This document shows positions 10,579-21,051 of a stretch of 64,000 nucleotides of DNA, in pieces; position 1 is the stretch's first letter; every line of letters begins with the position of its first letter. Source of the DNA: Hesseltinella vesiculosa (lineage: Eukaryota; Mucoromycota; Mucoromycetes; Mucorales; Cunninghamellaceae); assembly GCA_002104935.1 (NCBI GenBank), contig MCGT01000059.1:1-64000 (forward strand). Reading direction: 5' to 3'. The notes below the pieces were generated by a model. That model was not told where the DNA came from and did not search any database. It saw only the letters and a program-made list of their open reading frames with translations. Both the position numbers and the translations under genes were made by a program.

Positions 10579-10700
10579 TGAAATCCCGAAGATTTCAATT
10601 TTACACCTTTCAAATGTAGACGACAAAGGCGTCTTTGTCTGTCCTTGGTAAGAAAGATGAGAAAAGACAAGGCAGATTCCTTACCTTTTTATTTAGGGTA
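10579..10700 (+). ncRNA. Candidate Fanzor 1 guide-RNA (fRNA/omegaRNA) 3' scaffold
   Basis: Directly after the stop is a 7-bp perfect hairpin (TGAAATC, 5-base loop, GATTTCA; 10579-10597). A second perfect 7-bp hairpin (GACAAAG/CTTTGTC; 10622-10639) overlaps an alternative AGACG/CGTCT stem. GTCTGTCC at 10637-10644 and TTAGGGTA at 10693-10700 follow. GGTAAG (10647-10652 region) can pair with CTTACC (about 10680-10685) between those blocks. The same two blocks occur after the second Fanzor with nearly equal spacing. In TnpB/Fanzor systems the scaffold RNA lies at the 3' side of the gene and the guide follows it, so this is the natural place to look. Transcription is not shown by sequence alone. 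Confidence 0.4.
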
Positions 10701-11050
10701 AATTTTCAAACCATATCGAAGAGTATGAACTAATATATCCTTCCCTTTGTACACGGCTCTGCCTTTCCCTCTTGTATTGTAAGCTTCACTCTCGTGGAAT
10801 AGCCAAGCATCACTTTCGTCACTCACCGTTCGATTTTTATTTATTCTTAGCGGTGTTTCTTTTGGTTGATACTGTATGCTCCCTTTCGCCTTCGTGAGTA
10901 CCACATCCATCTCAAGTATAAGGTTTAGTTGCTTCAGGCTGACACTTATGCCTTAAATATTATAGCTCCACTCTTCGGTTTTTTCTCTCTCCTGGTGCTC
11001 ATCACCACAATTGATGCACGACAATGCGTCTTTTTTATGATTTTGTTATT
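10701..11050. other. Fanzor 1 downstream flank and 3' region of the aminopeptidase gene
   Basis: No gene is seen. If the scaffold ends at the TTAGGGTA block, the first bases here (from 10701) would be the guide. The rest is AT-rich and is the 3' side of the leftward aminopeptidase gene. Confidence 0.35.
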
Positions 11051-13573
11051 TCACGACTTCGTTATTTTGGTATTCCGACATTCATTTTTGGATAAAGTGT
11101 ATTGGAGAGGAATGGTTTCTAATTCTAGCCACTGTAATGCTTGGGGGTCGTTTTTGAGTAAAGGTCCCAAATGGTCACGACACTCTTGATGGTATGCATT
11201 GAGCCATTGAATGTCTTGTCTTGATAACAGAGCAGGCTCGAGCAGTCGCTGGCCAAAAGGCACAAAGGTCAAATGATCGAAACCGAGGTAGGCCGAGTCG
11301 AAGTGGTATGGGGTTGCCACTTTTTTGACACAAAGTACATTTTCAAGACGAATGCCAAACTCGCCATCTTGGTAGTATCCTGGCTCTGTATCAGGAGAAA
11401 GTGCGAGTTAGAAAAGGTGCTCTTTGGAGAGGAGAGGTCGTTGGTTACCATTGGTCACCAGCATGTTTTCTTCCAGAGCGACGGCGTTGTTGGCGATCCG
11501 ACTAGAGATTCCGATAGGGCCTTCGTGGACATTCAAGTAGGCACCGACACCATGACCAGTGCCGTGCCGATAATTCAATCCTTCCTTCCACAATGGGGCT
11601 CGTGCCAAGGTGTCTAGTTGGTAGCCTGGCAATAAAATCAAATTTATAAGAAGTATTAACGGCAGCCATTCTGCTTGTATTTTTTTTCCAGAGCGAGATT
11701 ACCTGTAGTATTTTCAGGAAAGACAGCTTGGTCTAGGGCAATGTGGCATTGAAGGACACGAGTAAAGGCTAGTTTTTGAAAGCCAGAGGGGTTGCCAGCG
11801 AACAAATAGGTGCGCGTGACGTCCGTGGTGCCATCCAGGTACTGGGCGCCCGAGTCGCATAGATAGACTTGGGCAGGATCGATGACAGGCGAGTTCTTGG
11901 TGGGTGGCTGATAGTGAATGATGGCACCATTGGCGCCCGTGGCGGCAATGGTGTCAAAGGACAAGCCCACATAGGCGGGGTCTTGCTGACGGATGGAAGC
12001 CAGGTGCGTGGCTGCGTCGTGTTCGGTGACTTTGTCGTGTTTCAGTGAATGGGCCAGCCAAGCAAAATGACGCGTCACAGCCGCACCGTCTCGGACATGA
12101 CATGCCTTTGTACTGGCCACTTCCTGCGCATTCTTGATGGCTTTGGCCCGAGGGATCATGGTCGCACCAAATCGAACGTTTGACTATTCCACCCAACAGT
12201 AAAGCAGTATGTGAGTGTGTGTCAGGCCACCCTTCCAAAAAAAAAATACATACTCCCAGGGCATCGGCAATGGAGACGTTGGCAGTGTGAGGGTCGAGGA
12301 GCCAGGCCTGAGAGGGTTGATCGTTGGCCAGCTGGGCAAGATCGGTCAGGAAAGCATCATACGGTTTGATTTGGACAGCGGCTTCCTGCAGGTGGGTCAT
12401 CAGGGGCTGCCACCGCGACTGGTTAGCATTTTCTTGTGCGTAGAGAAGCACCTGGTCCTGGGTGACAACACAATAGGAAAAAAAGACCGGACAGCAATGG
12501 ATGTCCGAGCCACGCAGGTTCAGCAGCCAGGCAATCTCGTCCAGGCTGGTTACAATCGTCGCGTCCATGCCATGCGCCTTGATATCCTGCCGTAACTCGT
12601 CAATCTTCATCCGATGGCTTTTCCCAGCATACTTGAGAGGATGTACATGCACAGGCTCGCTTGGTCGAGGTGGTCGCTTGGTCCCACGGATCTGGAATGT
12701 GCCAAGAAAAAGGAAAATGCGTTGGATGGTTTATTTTTTTCTGCTGGGTCGTTACCTTGTCCACCAAGTTTTCATTCATGGGAATCAGCGTCGAGCCTTG
12801 GTTTTGAAGTTCACGCTGCAGTTGTGCTGCCTGATCTACGCAATTAAAAAAAACGAAATAAAAAGCCGCCCGAGTGTTAGGTCAGTGGCTTCCTTTCTAT
12901 TCATCCTGGGCTACGAACCTGCTGTGATCACAGAGGCGTCAATTCCTATCCTCTTGTTCTTGAATAGCTGCCATCGATACAATTATAAAACGAAAAAAAA
13001 CTTTAATGGAGCACGTGATTTGTCTTGTGGTGCTTACCTTGCAATAATCTTGCCAGTTTGGCACGCCAGGCAAGCCTTGCTTCATGAGCTGCCATTGCTG
13101 CGCGTCAAGCTCTTGCTCAGCCTGCAGAAAATATCGGCCGTCGGTAAACAAGGAAGCCTGATCGGCCGACACTACAGCACACCCTGCACTGCCTGTGAAT
13201 CCAGATAGCCATGCTCGCCGATTATCACATTCAGCAGTGTATTCACTCTATGAGAAAAGAAAGGAGAGTTTAGGAACACGCCATTCGTTTTTTTTTTTTT
13301 TTGTCTCGTGCCTGATGAGCATCTTCAGTTGGGACAATTCTAAAAGAAGCACCCATTGAGACAAGAGGCATGTGAGTAGCTGTTTGGAGAGAGAGGTTTA
13401 GGAAATGGGACTTGAGGGTTTGTTACTTACAAAACATCGATAGGTTCAGTTGCAGTGGCCATGGCCTTGCGTAGTAAAGGCAGTCGCTCGTGCTGTGACA
13501 AATATCGGATGCTACCAATGAGCCGCGCTATTCCATGGCGTCGGGATACAGCTCGATGTGGGTGCAGTAACAT
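11051..13573 (-). CDS. Xaa-Pro aminopeptidase (aminopeptidase P, M24B family)
   Basis: Nine exons (13573-13431, 13339-13312, 13247-13038, 12967-12919, 12835-12756, 12691-12254, 12183-11703, 11625-11449, 11385-11051) give 646 residues. The enzyme removes an N-terminal residue preceding proline and uses two metal ions. The first creatinase-like domain contains [17 protein letters not shown] and the typical SGFTGSAG. The pita-bread catalytic domain shows the metal ligands: two Asp in [17 protein letters not shown], His in HGTGHGVG, Glu in the ENMLVTNEPGYY segment and Glu in FGIRLEN. The N-terminus is basic and Arg/Ser/His-rich ([20 protein letters not shown]), which may be a mitochondrial presequence. 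Intron 2 starts with GC rather than GT, and both flanking exons fit the conserved protein exactly. Confidence 0.93.
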
Positions 13574-13849
13574 GGTGAATACCGATCTAGAACAGGAAGA
13601 AACAATGCGGTTTTGTGACATTTAGAAAATTTAATGTGCAACGATTGGCTGACTTTTTTTTCATCAGGGGGCAGCGAATTTTAGAGGCATGATGTGCAAA
13701 GGCTTCATGTGAATGCCTCGCAGATGCAGTGACGAAGAGTGAGAAACGTCCATTCTCCATCTTACATTTGTGGGTTAGAATGATCATTTATTTCTTTGTT
13801 AGAAAATAGGACATTCATGCTGATCTCGAGCATAAAAAGAAATAAACTG
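13574..13849. other. Intergenic stretch between aminopeptidase and CK2 alpha
   Basis: No gene was found. It holds the 5' side of the aminopeptidase gene and the 3' end of the CK2 alpha gene, both leftward. Confidence 0.4.
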
Positions 13850-15249
13850 TCACATCGACGTGGAGAGGTCCTCCTGCTCGCGAATACTCTTGAACCAAAC
13901 ATGCTGCATAGCCAATTTTGCTGTCAATCTCTGGGTATGGTCGTATTTCAAGAGATTGTCTAGGAGGTCAAACACTTCGGGAGAGGTGTAGCATTTGTTG
14001 GAGGGGTTGCAGTACTTGGACCATGGCTTTCTGGCACAGCTGTAAACATGACCGATTAAAAAATTGAGAACCTGGCCTCCCATCTGAGATGATGCTTACG
14101 GTTTGATGATGTGCTGAAAGTTCGGGTGGAGTTTGATATTGTACTTTTGAATGTACGGGGTGAAATCGTCGGTGCCGAGGGTCTGTGTGATTTTCACCAG
14201 CTGGTCAAAGTTGTCGTTGCCATTGAAAAAAGGGTCCCTACGGAAGATCATGCCAGCCAAGGTGACACCAAAACACCACATGTCCAAACTGTAGTCATAA
14301 TACTGATATCCTACCAGGAGCTCGGGTCCTTTGTAGCATTTGGACGCAACGCGCACATTGTAGGCAACCCGAGGATGATAAAAATCTGCCAGGCCCCAGT
14401 CGATCAATCGCAGCTGCAATAATGAAGAAGGAGTTGTAGGAGTCTATGTCCAGTTGGTTTTTTTTTTTTTTAATTTTACCTTGCGTGAATCATGGTCAAT
14501 CATAATGTTGTGTGGTTTGACATCACGATGCATGATGCCTTTGGAGTGACAATAGTCCAAGGCCTAGAAGATCAGACGACAAAAAACATTCTAGGTCACG
14601 CGCCGAATTATTTTCTCCCACTTCTCTTTTTTTTTTTGTGGCTACCTTCAGCAATTGATACATATAAAACTGGATATCTTTCGTGGTCAATTTTTGATAT
14701 AGGATCTTGTAATCCATGTTGTTGACGGCTTCAAAGATCAATGATGGTGTTCGAGACTATAAACAAAAAAGGGATTGTCAGGGGTCGTGTAGCGCGAGAA
14801 AAAAAGGGGGAAAGTGAGGATTGACATACAATGGTGTCTTGCACAACATCCAGCAGTTGAATAATATTTGGTCCATTTTCGAGGTTTTGTAACACTTTAA
14901 TTTCACGTTTGATTTTTTTCTTCTTTACTGGCTTCAATACTTTGATGACACAGTGGGATCCATCTCGCATATTGCTGCCAGAAAACACTTCCGAGTATTT
15001 TCCTCGGCCTATCCTTCGACAAATTTCATAATTGTCCTGGATGCTACAAAAAAATTAAAAAAACCAACGATGAGCGATAAGGGCTGGAAACAAGCTCACC
15101 AGGTACGTTTGCAAACACGTCGCATGCAAGTAAAAGTTGCTCATATGCATTTACCCCCAGTGAATTTGAAGCTTCTCATAGTCATGGTACTCGGTAGGAT
15201 GATTAAGATTGGCATTAGCATATACAGTTGCTACACTAACTTGTGCCAT
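13850..15249 (-). CDS. CKA1: Casein kinase 2 catalytic subunit alpha
   Basis: This is a multi-exon gene with start ATG at 15249 ([20 protein letters not shown]) and stop TGA at 13850-13852. CK2 alpha is a constitutively active Ser/Thr kinase of the nucleus and cytoplasm that prefers acidic sites. Diagnostic features are visible: the substrate/regulatory basic cluster [20 protein letters not shown], the catalytic loop [10 protein letters not shown], and DWG ([13 protein letters not shown]) in place of the usual DFG, a hallmark of CK2. [17 protein letters not shown] follows, then a C-lobe ending [19 protein letters not shown]. Many introns carry T-runs before their acceptors. Its 5' side abuts the 3' flank of the second Fanzor, which lies in the same orientation upstream. 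Confidence 0.95.
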
Positions 15250-15455
15250 TGTGCTGAATATGAGTCAGTGGGAATTACAGAAAGAAAATAAAATAAAAAA
15301 AAAGGAGGGCTCAGCAACGCTGCTTAAAAAAGTTGGCGGAAAGGTTGTCCACACAGGAATCGCGGAGACTGAATTCTGGCTAGTGTATATGCCTTCGCTT
15401 GCTGCACTAGGGGAAAAAAGAAAAATCAGCATCCAATCAAATTTCCCCTTCCCCG

Positions 15456-15568
15456 TACCCTAACCAAACAATTTTTTTACCTGCAAAAGCATTAAACCGT
15501 TCTTGTCAAGGGACAGACGATAACCTTTTCTAAAAGGTTGCTCTATCTAAAAAAAAAATAAAACATGC
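15456..15568 (-). ncRNA. Candidate Fanzor 2 guide-RNA 3' scaffold
   Basis: Read on the minus strand after the Fanzor 2 stop: a T-run, then a perfect 8-bp hairpin (AACCTTTT, 2-base loop, AAAAGGTT; about 15540-15522), then GTCTGTCC (15518-15511) followed by CTTGACAAGAA, and finally TTAGGGTA (15463-15456). The order and spacing match the region after Fanzor 1. The sequences diverge beyond TTAGGGTA. The inference is the same as for Fanzor 1: a possible scaffold RNA with the guide starting at 15455. It lies between the Fanzor 2 stop and the CK2 alpha start, so it could also be part of the CK2 alpha promoter. Confidence 0.35.
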
Positions 15569-18500
15569 CTAAAACTCGGGGGATGGAGGGCGAGGGAGGG
15601 GACAAAAGGCAAGGAGCCGATGGCGATGATCAAAGTAGTGACGAGCAATGGCAAACATGTTGGACGCAGCGGAAGTGTCACGATCCAGCACCACTCGGCA
15701 CAAATCGCAGCGCAAGAGGCCGTATATTTTGCTGCCATCAATGTAAAAAGGCTTGAGCTTGTCATGGCAAATGCAGCAACGCTGTATGGATCGATAAAAA
15801 AAATTGAGTCAGTGACCAAGTCTTCACTTCTCTCCACTGCACTTGTTCAGCACCTTGCTGGTGTTGAATTCCCATATGGATACCACCAACAAGCGTCCTT
15901 GGCTTTGCCGTTCCTCGAGATTTTTGAAGACCAAATTGGATGGCCCAGGTAACTGCTTCTTCAAGGGGGTTGCCACTTTCTTGCCTTTAAGGCCGTCGCC
16001 AAACACAATCATCGGCACACGGTCGGGGGAGGCTACGTGTTTGGTGACTCCGTGGCTCAGTCGCGTAGTTGCCTTCATTGCTGGAGCAGATCTATAAAAA
16101 ATAAGGCATTCAGAGGTCTGTTGCCGGTCTGAAAGTTGATTCGTTTTTTTTTTTTTTTTTTTACCGTCGTTCCGTCATTTCAAGGTGAATGCTGTTGAGC
16201 TGACCTTGGACAAACATGCGTTCTTCATTAAGGTCATTCAAGGATGCTTCAAGACGAGCAAGTTTTTGATCGAGCTGGTACACAGTGGTAGGTAATGCTG
16301 GTCCAGATGCCGACTTCATGGCCTTTTTATAGGACATGATTCGCATATTCGTGTCTTGTATGGTGCGTTCCAAGATCGTAAGATTCTGGCGTAAGGCGTG
16401 CGTCGTTTCGTGAAGCTTGAGGGCACGCTTGTGTCTGGCACGCTTGCGTCGTTTTCTCCGATTGCGCTTCGTTTTGGTACGCTTTTCTTTCACATACTTG
16501 CGCGAGATGCCAGCAAGGACATTTGACACATAGGCTACACCGCGCTGCCTGCCACGATACGCGTTAAACTTGGCGACCGAGTGTTGGTGCCCATAAAAGG
16601 TGAAGAAAATACCAAGGCGGTCCAGAATGTAGCGACAGCGCTTTTCGTATTCGTGGGGAGATGGATGACGAAGTGGGATGGCGGATTCAATTTGCTGGTA
16701 GCTGAGGGAACGGCCATTGTGTGGGTCCAAAAACATTGTTGTCTTCTTTCGTTGTTCCAACTCTTGCATTCGTTTCTGCGTTCCACATTGTGCGCGATAC
16801 TCCCGAGCAGAGACCTTGTAAACAGGAAATGGTTCCCGAGGGGAGGCTTCTGGGAGTGGGTCATTGCTAGCGGTTGAGACGAGAGACACAGTGGCTGGGA
16901 CATCCAGTGACATGAGGCTGGCTTCGTCATCATCATCATTATAGAACAAATTGTCTTTTTCCACAAACATAGCACTGTCCACGTCAGGAGTACCAGATGC
17001 ACCTGTTTCCAGTGTTAATGCACCAGTGTCACGCGTAAGTTCTTGCAGCATGCTAAGTGGCTGTCCAGCAGCACCATCACCGTCGTCGTCGCTTTCATAG
17101 GCGCCTTCATCATAACTGTTGCTGCCATCACCAGCACCATCCTCAGCCTGGATTTGACGGGGGAATGGAGTTCCACAAGCCGCTGTGATAATGGCCCGTC
17201 GGCCTGGGTCCACGGCTGTCAATCGGAAGTGGTCCATGAAGTCGGGTGGCACGTCGTCCATGTGGGGTAACTTGATGGTTGGCCGATTGATCCGGGGACG
17301 GCGGTGGAAATGGAACGAACATGACACGCCGTCCGACCAAACGAATGCACCAAAAAAGTGCGGGTTGAGCATGATCGACTCCAACATTTCATCTGAGCTA
17401 ATTAGAAAAAAAAAAGAGTAGGGAAAATAGATGAGATTCGACTACACCTTGCCACCCCACTTCTGCCTTTTACCTTGAAAATCCAAACATGTCCATTTTA
17501 AACACCTCGAAAAAAATGGGGAGCGATCCCAAGAAGCTAGCCTGATTGTTGTCAGAGGTAGCAGTCGTAGGGGTGGTGGCTGGCCGGGTGCGGGGCGTAG
17601 GACGGGAAGGGCCAGTGACTTGTCGGTCGGCTGCGAACTCTTGACTGGTGTGCGTGTACGACGTGTATTCCGTCAGGCGAGTGATCGTCTTCGCAGTGAT
17701 TGGGATTGCTCGGCGATCCAGACCTGGCTCTGGGAGGATGGTGAAGTGAGGTACCTTGACAGGGTTTTCATTTTCTTGGTCCTTGTAATCTTGATAAGCA
17801 GACGCAATTTGAATCAAGATTTTCAGAGTCATGGTTGGATCTTCTTGCAGCTTTCCTTCGTCAATCAAGCCCATGCCAGGCGGCTTCATAGCCAGGACTT
17901 GTTGTGTGATTATGGCAATGGCTTCATCGGCAGGCGTGTTCGTGCTTTGCGATTCACCCGTAGAGATGTCATGTGGATGGCTCGGCGAGGGATGGGTGAG
18001 GGATGGTGATGGTGGATGTGGGACATCCAGCGAGGGTGAGTTGTTTTCAGCGGTGGTGGTGGTATGTTCAGCAAAGAGCTGGTAAAGATCGTCAACGACA
18101 TTGTTCAACCGTGGCACCTGTTTTAAATGCGAAAAAAAAAAGTGAGTTTCCCCCCCTTTCCGTTTTACGCTCAGTTCCCAGCTTACCTCTTGTCCTTGGA
18201 CAGCAAAGAGGAATTTGATGTACCGCTTCACCTTGCCATCAAACTTTTCGGCCAAGCAATTGGTGTAGGCCGTTTCCAATGCATCAAGACAAGGAGTCAA
18301 GGTATCGGCGATAAATTTGTGCCCATGGAAGTGGGCTGGGTCATAGCGGATGCTAGGGTGGTCGCGAGCAAAGGCCATCCAATGGGAAAGAAGGGAAGGG
18401 GGCAGGCGTGCGCGGGTATTTTCACTGGTAATGGGGTTGGCAGGATCATCTCGTGAGGCTGGGCTGCGAGGGTACACCAGCTGGGTAAGAGAATAAAGGC

Positions 18501-19148
18501 CATTGGCGCAGATGAGGTAATTGTTGAATTCATCAGGGAATGACAGAGCAAAATGATTCAAGAAGATCTGCACACGCACCTAAATATTCTTCACGCACTT
18601 GCTGGTGGCTTCAATATTTCTTTTAAGAGGCAAAGCATACGGCAAGTTGACAACCGCGTCGAAGCCAACCTTTCGAGCAAAGGTGACATGGCCTGGCATC
18701 CATTCCCGAAGAAAGTCGGCCTTGTTGACTTTGTGCATGGGACAAGCGTGGCTGGCAGCAGTCATGTGACCCATGTTGCCACAGGCCTTGCATGGCCCAA
18801 TGGCATTGGGGTTGCGCTGGTCTTGTTTCTTTTTGCGGCGACCAGCCTGGCGCGCCTCTTGGCGACGGCGTTCTGCTTGGGCACGAGGATCAGCAGACCC
18901 AGTGCCTGAAGCATAAAGTGGTGAGGACAACAATCACTGGTTTCAACGTGTGACTTACGTTCACGGTATATTTTGGCTTGTGTCCAAATAGCAAGGACTT
19001 GCTCTTCGGTAAGTTCCCACTCACCACGTCCGTGCTGAAGAGGGGTCAGATGAAGCCATTCCTCTCGTGCACGCGTGAACGATGTGTCGTTCATAAAGCA
19101 TAAAGCCTCGTAAAAAGCTTGAAGGTGATCTTTGGGAAAATATTGCAT
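15569..19148 (-). CDS. Fanzor 2: second TnpB-like nuclease gene, with one in-frame TAG (possible pseudogene)
   Basis: Six exons (19148-18959, 18905-18187, 18117-17474, 17397-16165, 16091-15854, 15781-15569) stay in one frame for 1,077 codons before the stop, except for a TAG at 18582-18580 (codon 172). The nuclease signature is complete. RuvC-I is FRLTAVDPGRRAIITAA (Asp about 581). SAREYRAQCG follows. A long acidic insert and a very basic helix (RNRRKRRKRARHKRALKL) separate it from GDGLKGKK. SIWEFNTSK (Glu about 1003) precedes the zinc finger CCIC...CDLC, and LDRDTSAASNM (Asp about 1043) ends the domain. A zinc knuckle (CKACGNMGHM) lies near the N-terminus. The C-terminal core matches Fanzor 1 motif by motif. 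The last intron has a weak donor (GTGCTG). No intron that would remove the TAG was found. Confidence 0.75.
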
Positions 19149-19631
19149 TTTGCTGAACAAGAAAAAAAAAATACAGAAAAGAGAAGGAAAAAAAAAAGAG
19201 CAAGACGAGAAAATGAGCTTCTCCGCTGCTCACGCTCACACACGCCCTGCTCATTCCTATTATATTCACGCTAATATATTTTTTTAAAAAATGTGTGAAC
19301 AGATCAACTTCTTGTCCAGCTGATGACCAAGCTTACGAATATCATGCCATCATTCAATCTGTGGGTCAAGGCACTCGTAAACATGAAAGCAAACTTCGCT
19401 TCAAACTTCTCAAATTGGCGTTGTCCTTATTTAAGAAAGCCTTGCTCCTGATTTTGTGGATTACTCAGTGAATTGAGCGATGGTAGTGGGTTTAGTGACA
19501 AATTCACGTTCTTCTTTCTGACTGGCTGCGCTATTTTTTTTCGCAACATTTTTCCCGTAGTGCTGGCAGCTGTCATGTTTTCGAAATCAAAGAATTAGCA
19601 CATGTTTTTCATTCTTTCTGTCTGAGAGAGC
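19149..19631. other. Fanzor 2 upstream region
   Basis: No gene is seen. It must contain the Fanzor 2 promoter. It ends at the left end of the inverted-repeat element. Confidence 0.4.
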
Positions 19632-20011
19632 TGTCATTATAATCCTATTCATTTCTCATCATTTTGTGCGCGTATGCAATTTTATTGGGGGAATGGACTC
19701 TGAGCAATGTACCACTGTGGTTATGGATCAGATCGCCTGGGGGGTTCCCTGGGGAAAATGGCCGATTTTTTCATCTTTTTAGCTGGAGAAACGGAAGTGC
19801 CAAAACGAAACTGGTCAAGAGTTGGCTGGGCGACCTTGACCAATCGACGTGATTTTTCAGCACAGCCATCATTCATGCTTTTTGCGCACCCATGCAAAAA
19901 CCCACATCGATCCAACCATCCAAAAGTTCTTGGATCGTTTCCTTTTTTTTTTTTTCAAAATGAAAAGGAAATTAGAGTGTCATATTCAGTCTCCGCCCAG
20001 CACCTTCCCTT
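19632..20011 (+). repeat. Left terminal inverted repeat
   Basis: Starts TGTCATTATAATCCTATTC. It matches the reverse complement of the right arm through the CAGCACC block at about 19998-20004, then diverges. Confidence 0.85.
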
Positions 20012-20318
20012 CGATCCCTGGTTGGCGCACGCAGGGCAATCGGTAATCCGCGAATACAGCCCTCGCTTTTAATGTAATCCAAAGGTCCTGAATCTAATGT
20101 CCCAAATGACAACCTTTTCCAAAATACTGTAAGATGAAGGCTAAAGTCCGGCCATTTCCAGAGGAATCGAACGAACCAAAGTCCAGTCTCTCCCAAACCA
20201 ATACAAATGCGAAAGTCCAGATTTGATGATTGTCATGAATGTCTTGATCAATGTCTCACTTGACGAGGGTGATCCAACTTCTACCAAGAGCTTAGTATTG
20301 TACAAAAAATCCGGCGTG

Positions 20319-20705
20319 AAAGGGATGGTGCTGGGCGGAGACTGAATATGACTCCAATTTCCTTTTCATTTTGAAAAAAAAAAAAAGGAAACGATCCAAG
20401 CACTTTTGGATGGTTGGGTCGATGTGGGTTTTTGCATGGGTGCGCAAAAAGCATGAATGATGGCTGTGCTGAAAAATCACGTCGATTGGTCAAGGTCGCC
20501 CAGCCAACTCTTGACCAGTTTCGTTTTGGCACTTCCGTTTCTCCAGCTAAAAAGATGAAAAAAAATCGGCCATTTTCCCCAGGGAACCCCCCCCCCCCAG
20601 GCGATCTGATCCATAACCACAGTGGTACATTGCTCAGAGTCCATTCCCCCAATAAAATTGCATACGCGCACAAAATGATGAGAAATGAATAGGATAATAC
20701 TGACA
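20319..20705 (-). repeat. Right terminal inverted repeat
   Basis: On the minus strand this starts TGTCAGTATTATCCTATTC at 20705 and mirrors the left arm. A run of C (about 20588-20599) has expanded relative to the G-run in the left arm. Confidence 0.85.
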
Positions 20706-20769
20706 ACCCTTTCAAACATCAGAGAGAAGAGCTAGAAGGCTAACGAACATTTGATAGAAATGATTTTGC

Positions 20770-21051
20770 ATGCGCTTGCAAAATGACTTAACGATGTGTC
20801 TGATTGGTTCACCTGCCAATGATCCACAGTTCAACTATGTAATGTGGCGACCCCCGAATGATGGTAGAAATCCGGTACAGCTGTTTCAGCAACTTGACGC
20901 ATCTGCTACATTGGATTTTGAACTGAACGATGAAACGACAGGCTCAGTGATGGCCCAAAGGAGGTGGCTGGATCTGATCTTTGGCTGCGAGCATACTTTT
21001 GTCGTTTTGGAAACGATGGATCGTCGGCTGGACGAACATCACATAGTGTAA
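20770..21051 (+). CDS. Hypothetical open frame, possible gene remnant (93 codons)
   Basis: This is an ATG-initiated frame beginning 64 bases after the right end of the inverted-repeat element. It ends beside a donor-like GTAAGA, so it could be an exon rather than a complete gene. The product is hydrophilic (for example NDPQFNYVMWRPPNDGR) and matches no family I recognise. It could be a leftover of a gene cut by the transposon insertion, a 5' exon associated with the following E2 gene, or chance. Confidence 0.25.
   Translation: MRLQNDLTMCLIGSPANDPQFNYVMWRPPNDGRNPVQLFQQLDASATLDFELNDETTGSVMAQRRWLDLIFGCEHTFVVLETMDRRLDEHHIV

Larger units (their letters stand above)
19632..20705. mobile_element. 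1.07-kb element with terminal inverted repeats of about 380 bp, non-autonomous
   Basis: The left arm (19632 to about 20011) and right arm (about 20319 to 20705) are reverse complements with only scattered mismatches and small length changes in homopolymers. They begin TGTCA and end TGACA. The central stretch of about 307 bases is unrelated to the arms and holds no long frame. The arms contain frames up to about 80-140 codons, but these are the same sequence read twice and have no transposase motifs. This is the form of a non-autonomous DNA transposon with long TIRs (Mutator-like or foldback type). No clear target duplication was found at these exact ends. The high arm identity suggests recent activity or gene conversion. 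Confidence 0.85.

Noticed and set aside
10693..10700. TTAGGGTA as a telomere-like repeat
   Set aside because: Only one unit is present, at each Fanzor end, with no array. It is better explained as part of the shared 3' block.
19664..20715. Short frames inside the inverted-repeat arms (including similar peptides on both strands)
   Set aside because: They are the same repeat read twice and contain no transposase or other motif.
19613..20740. Target-site duplication of the inverted-repeat element
   Set aside because: The bases flanking the TGTCA ends do not match. A GAGAGAGC-like similarity needs the right end to be moved by about 14 bases, so no duplication is claimed.
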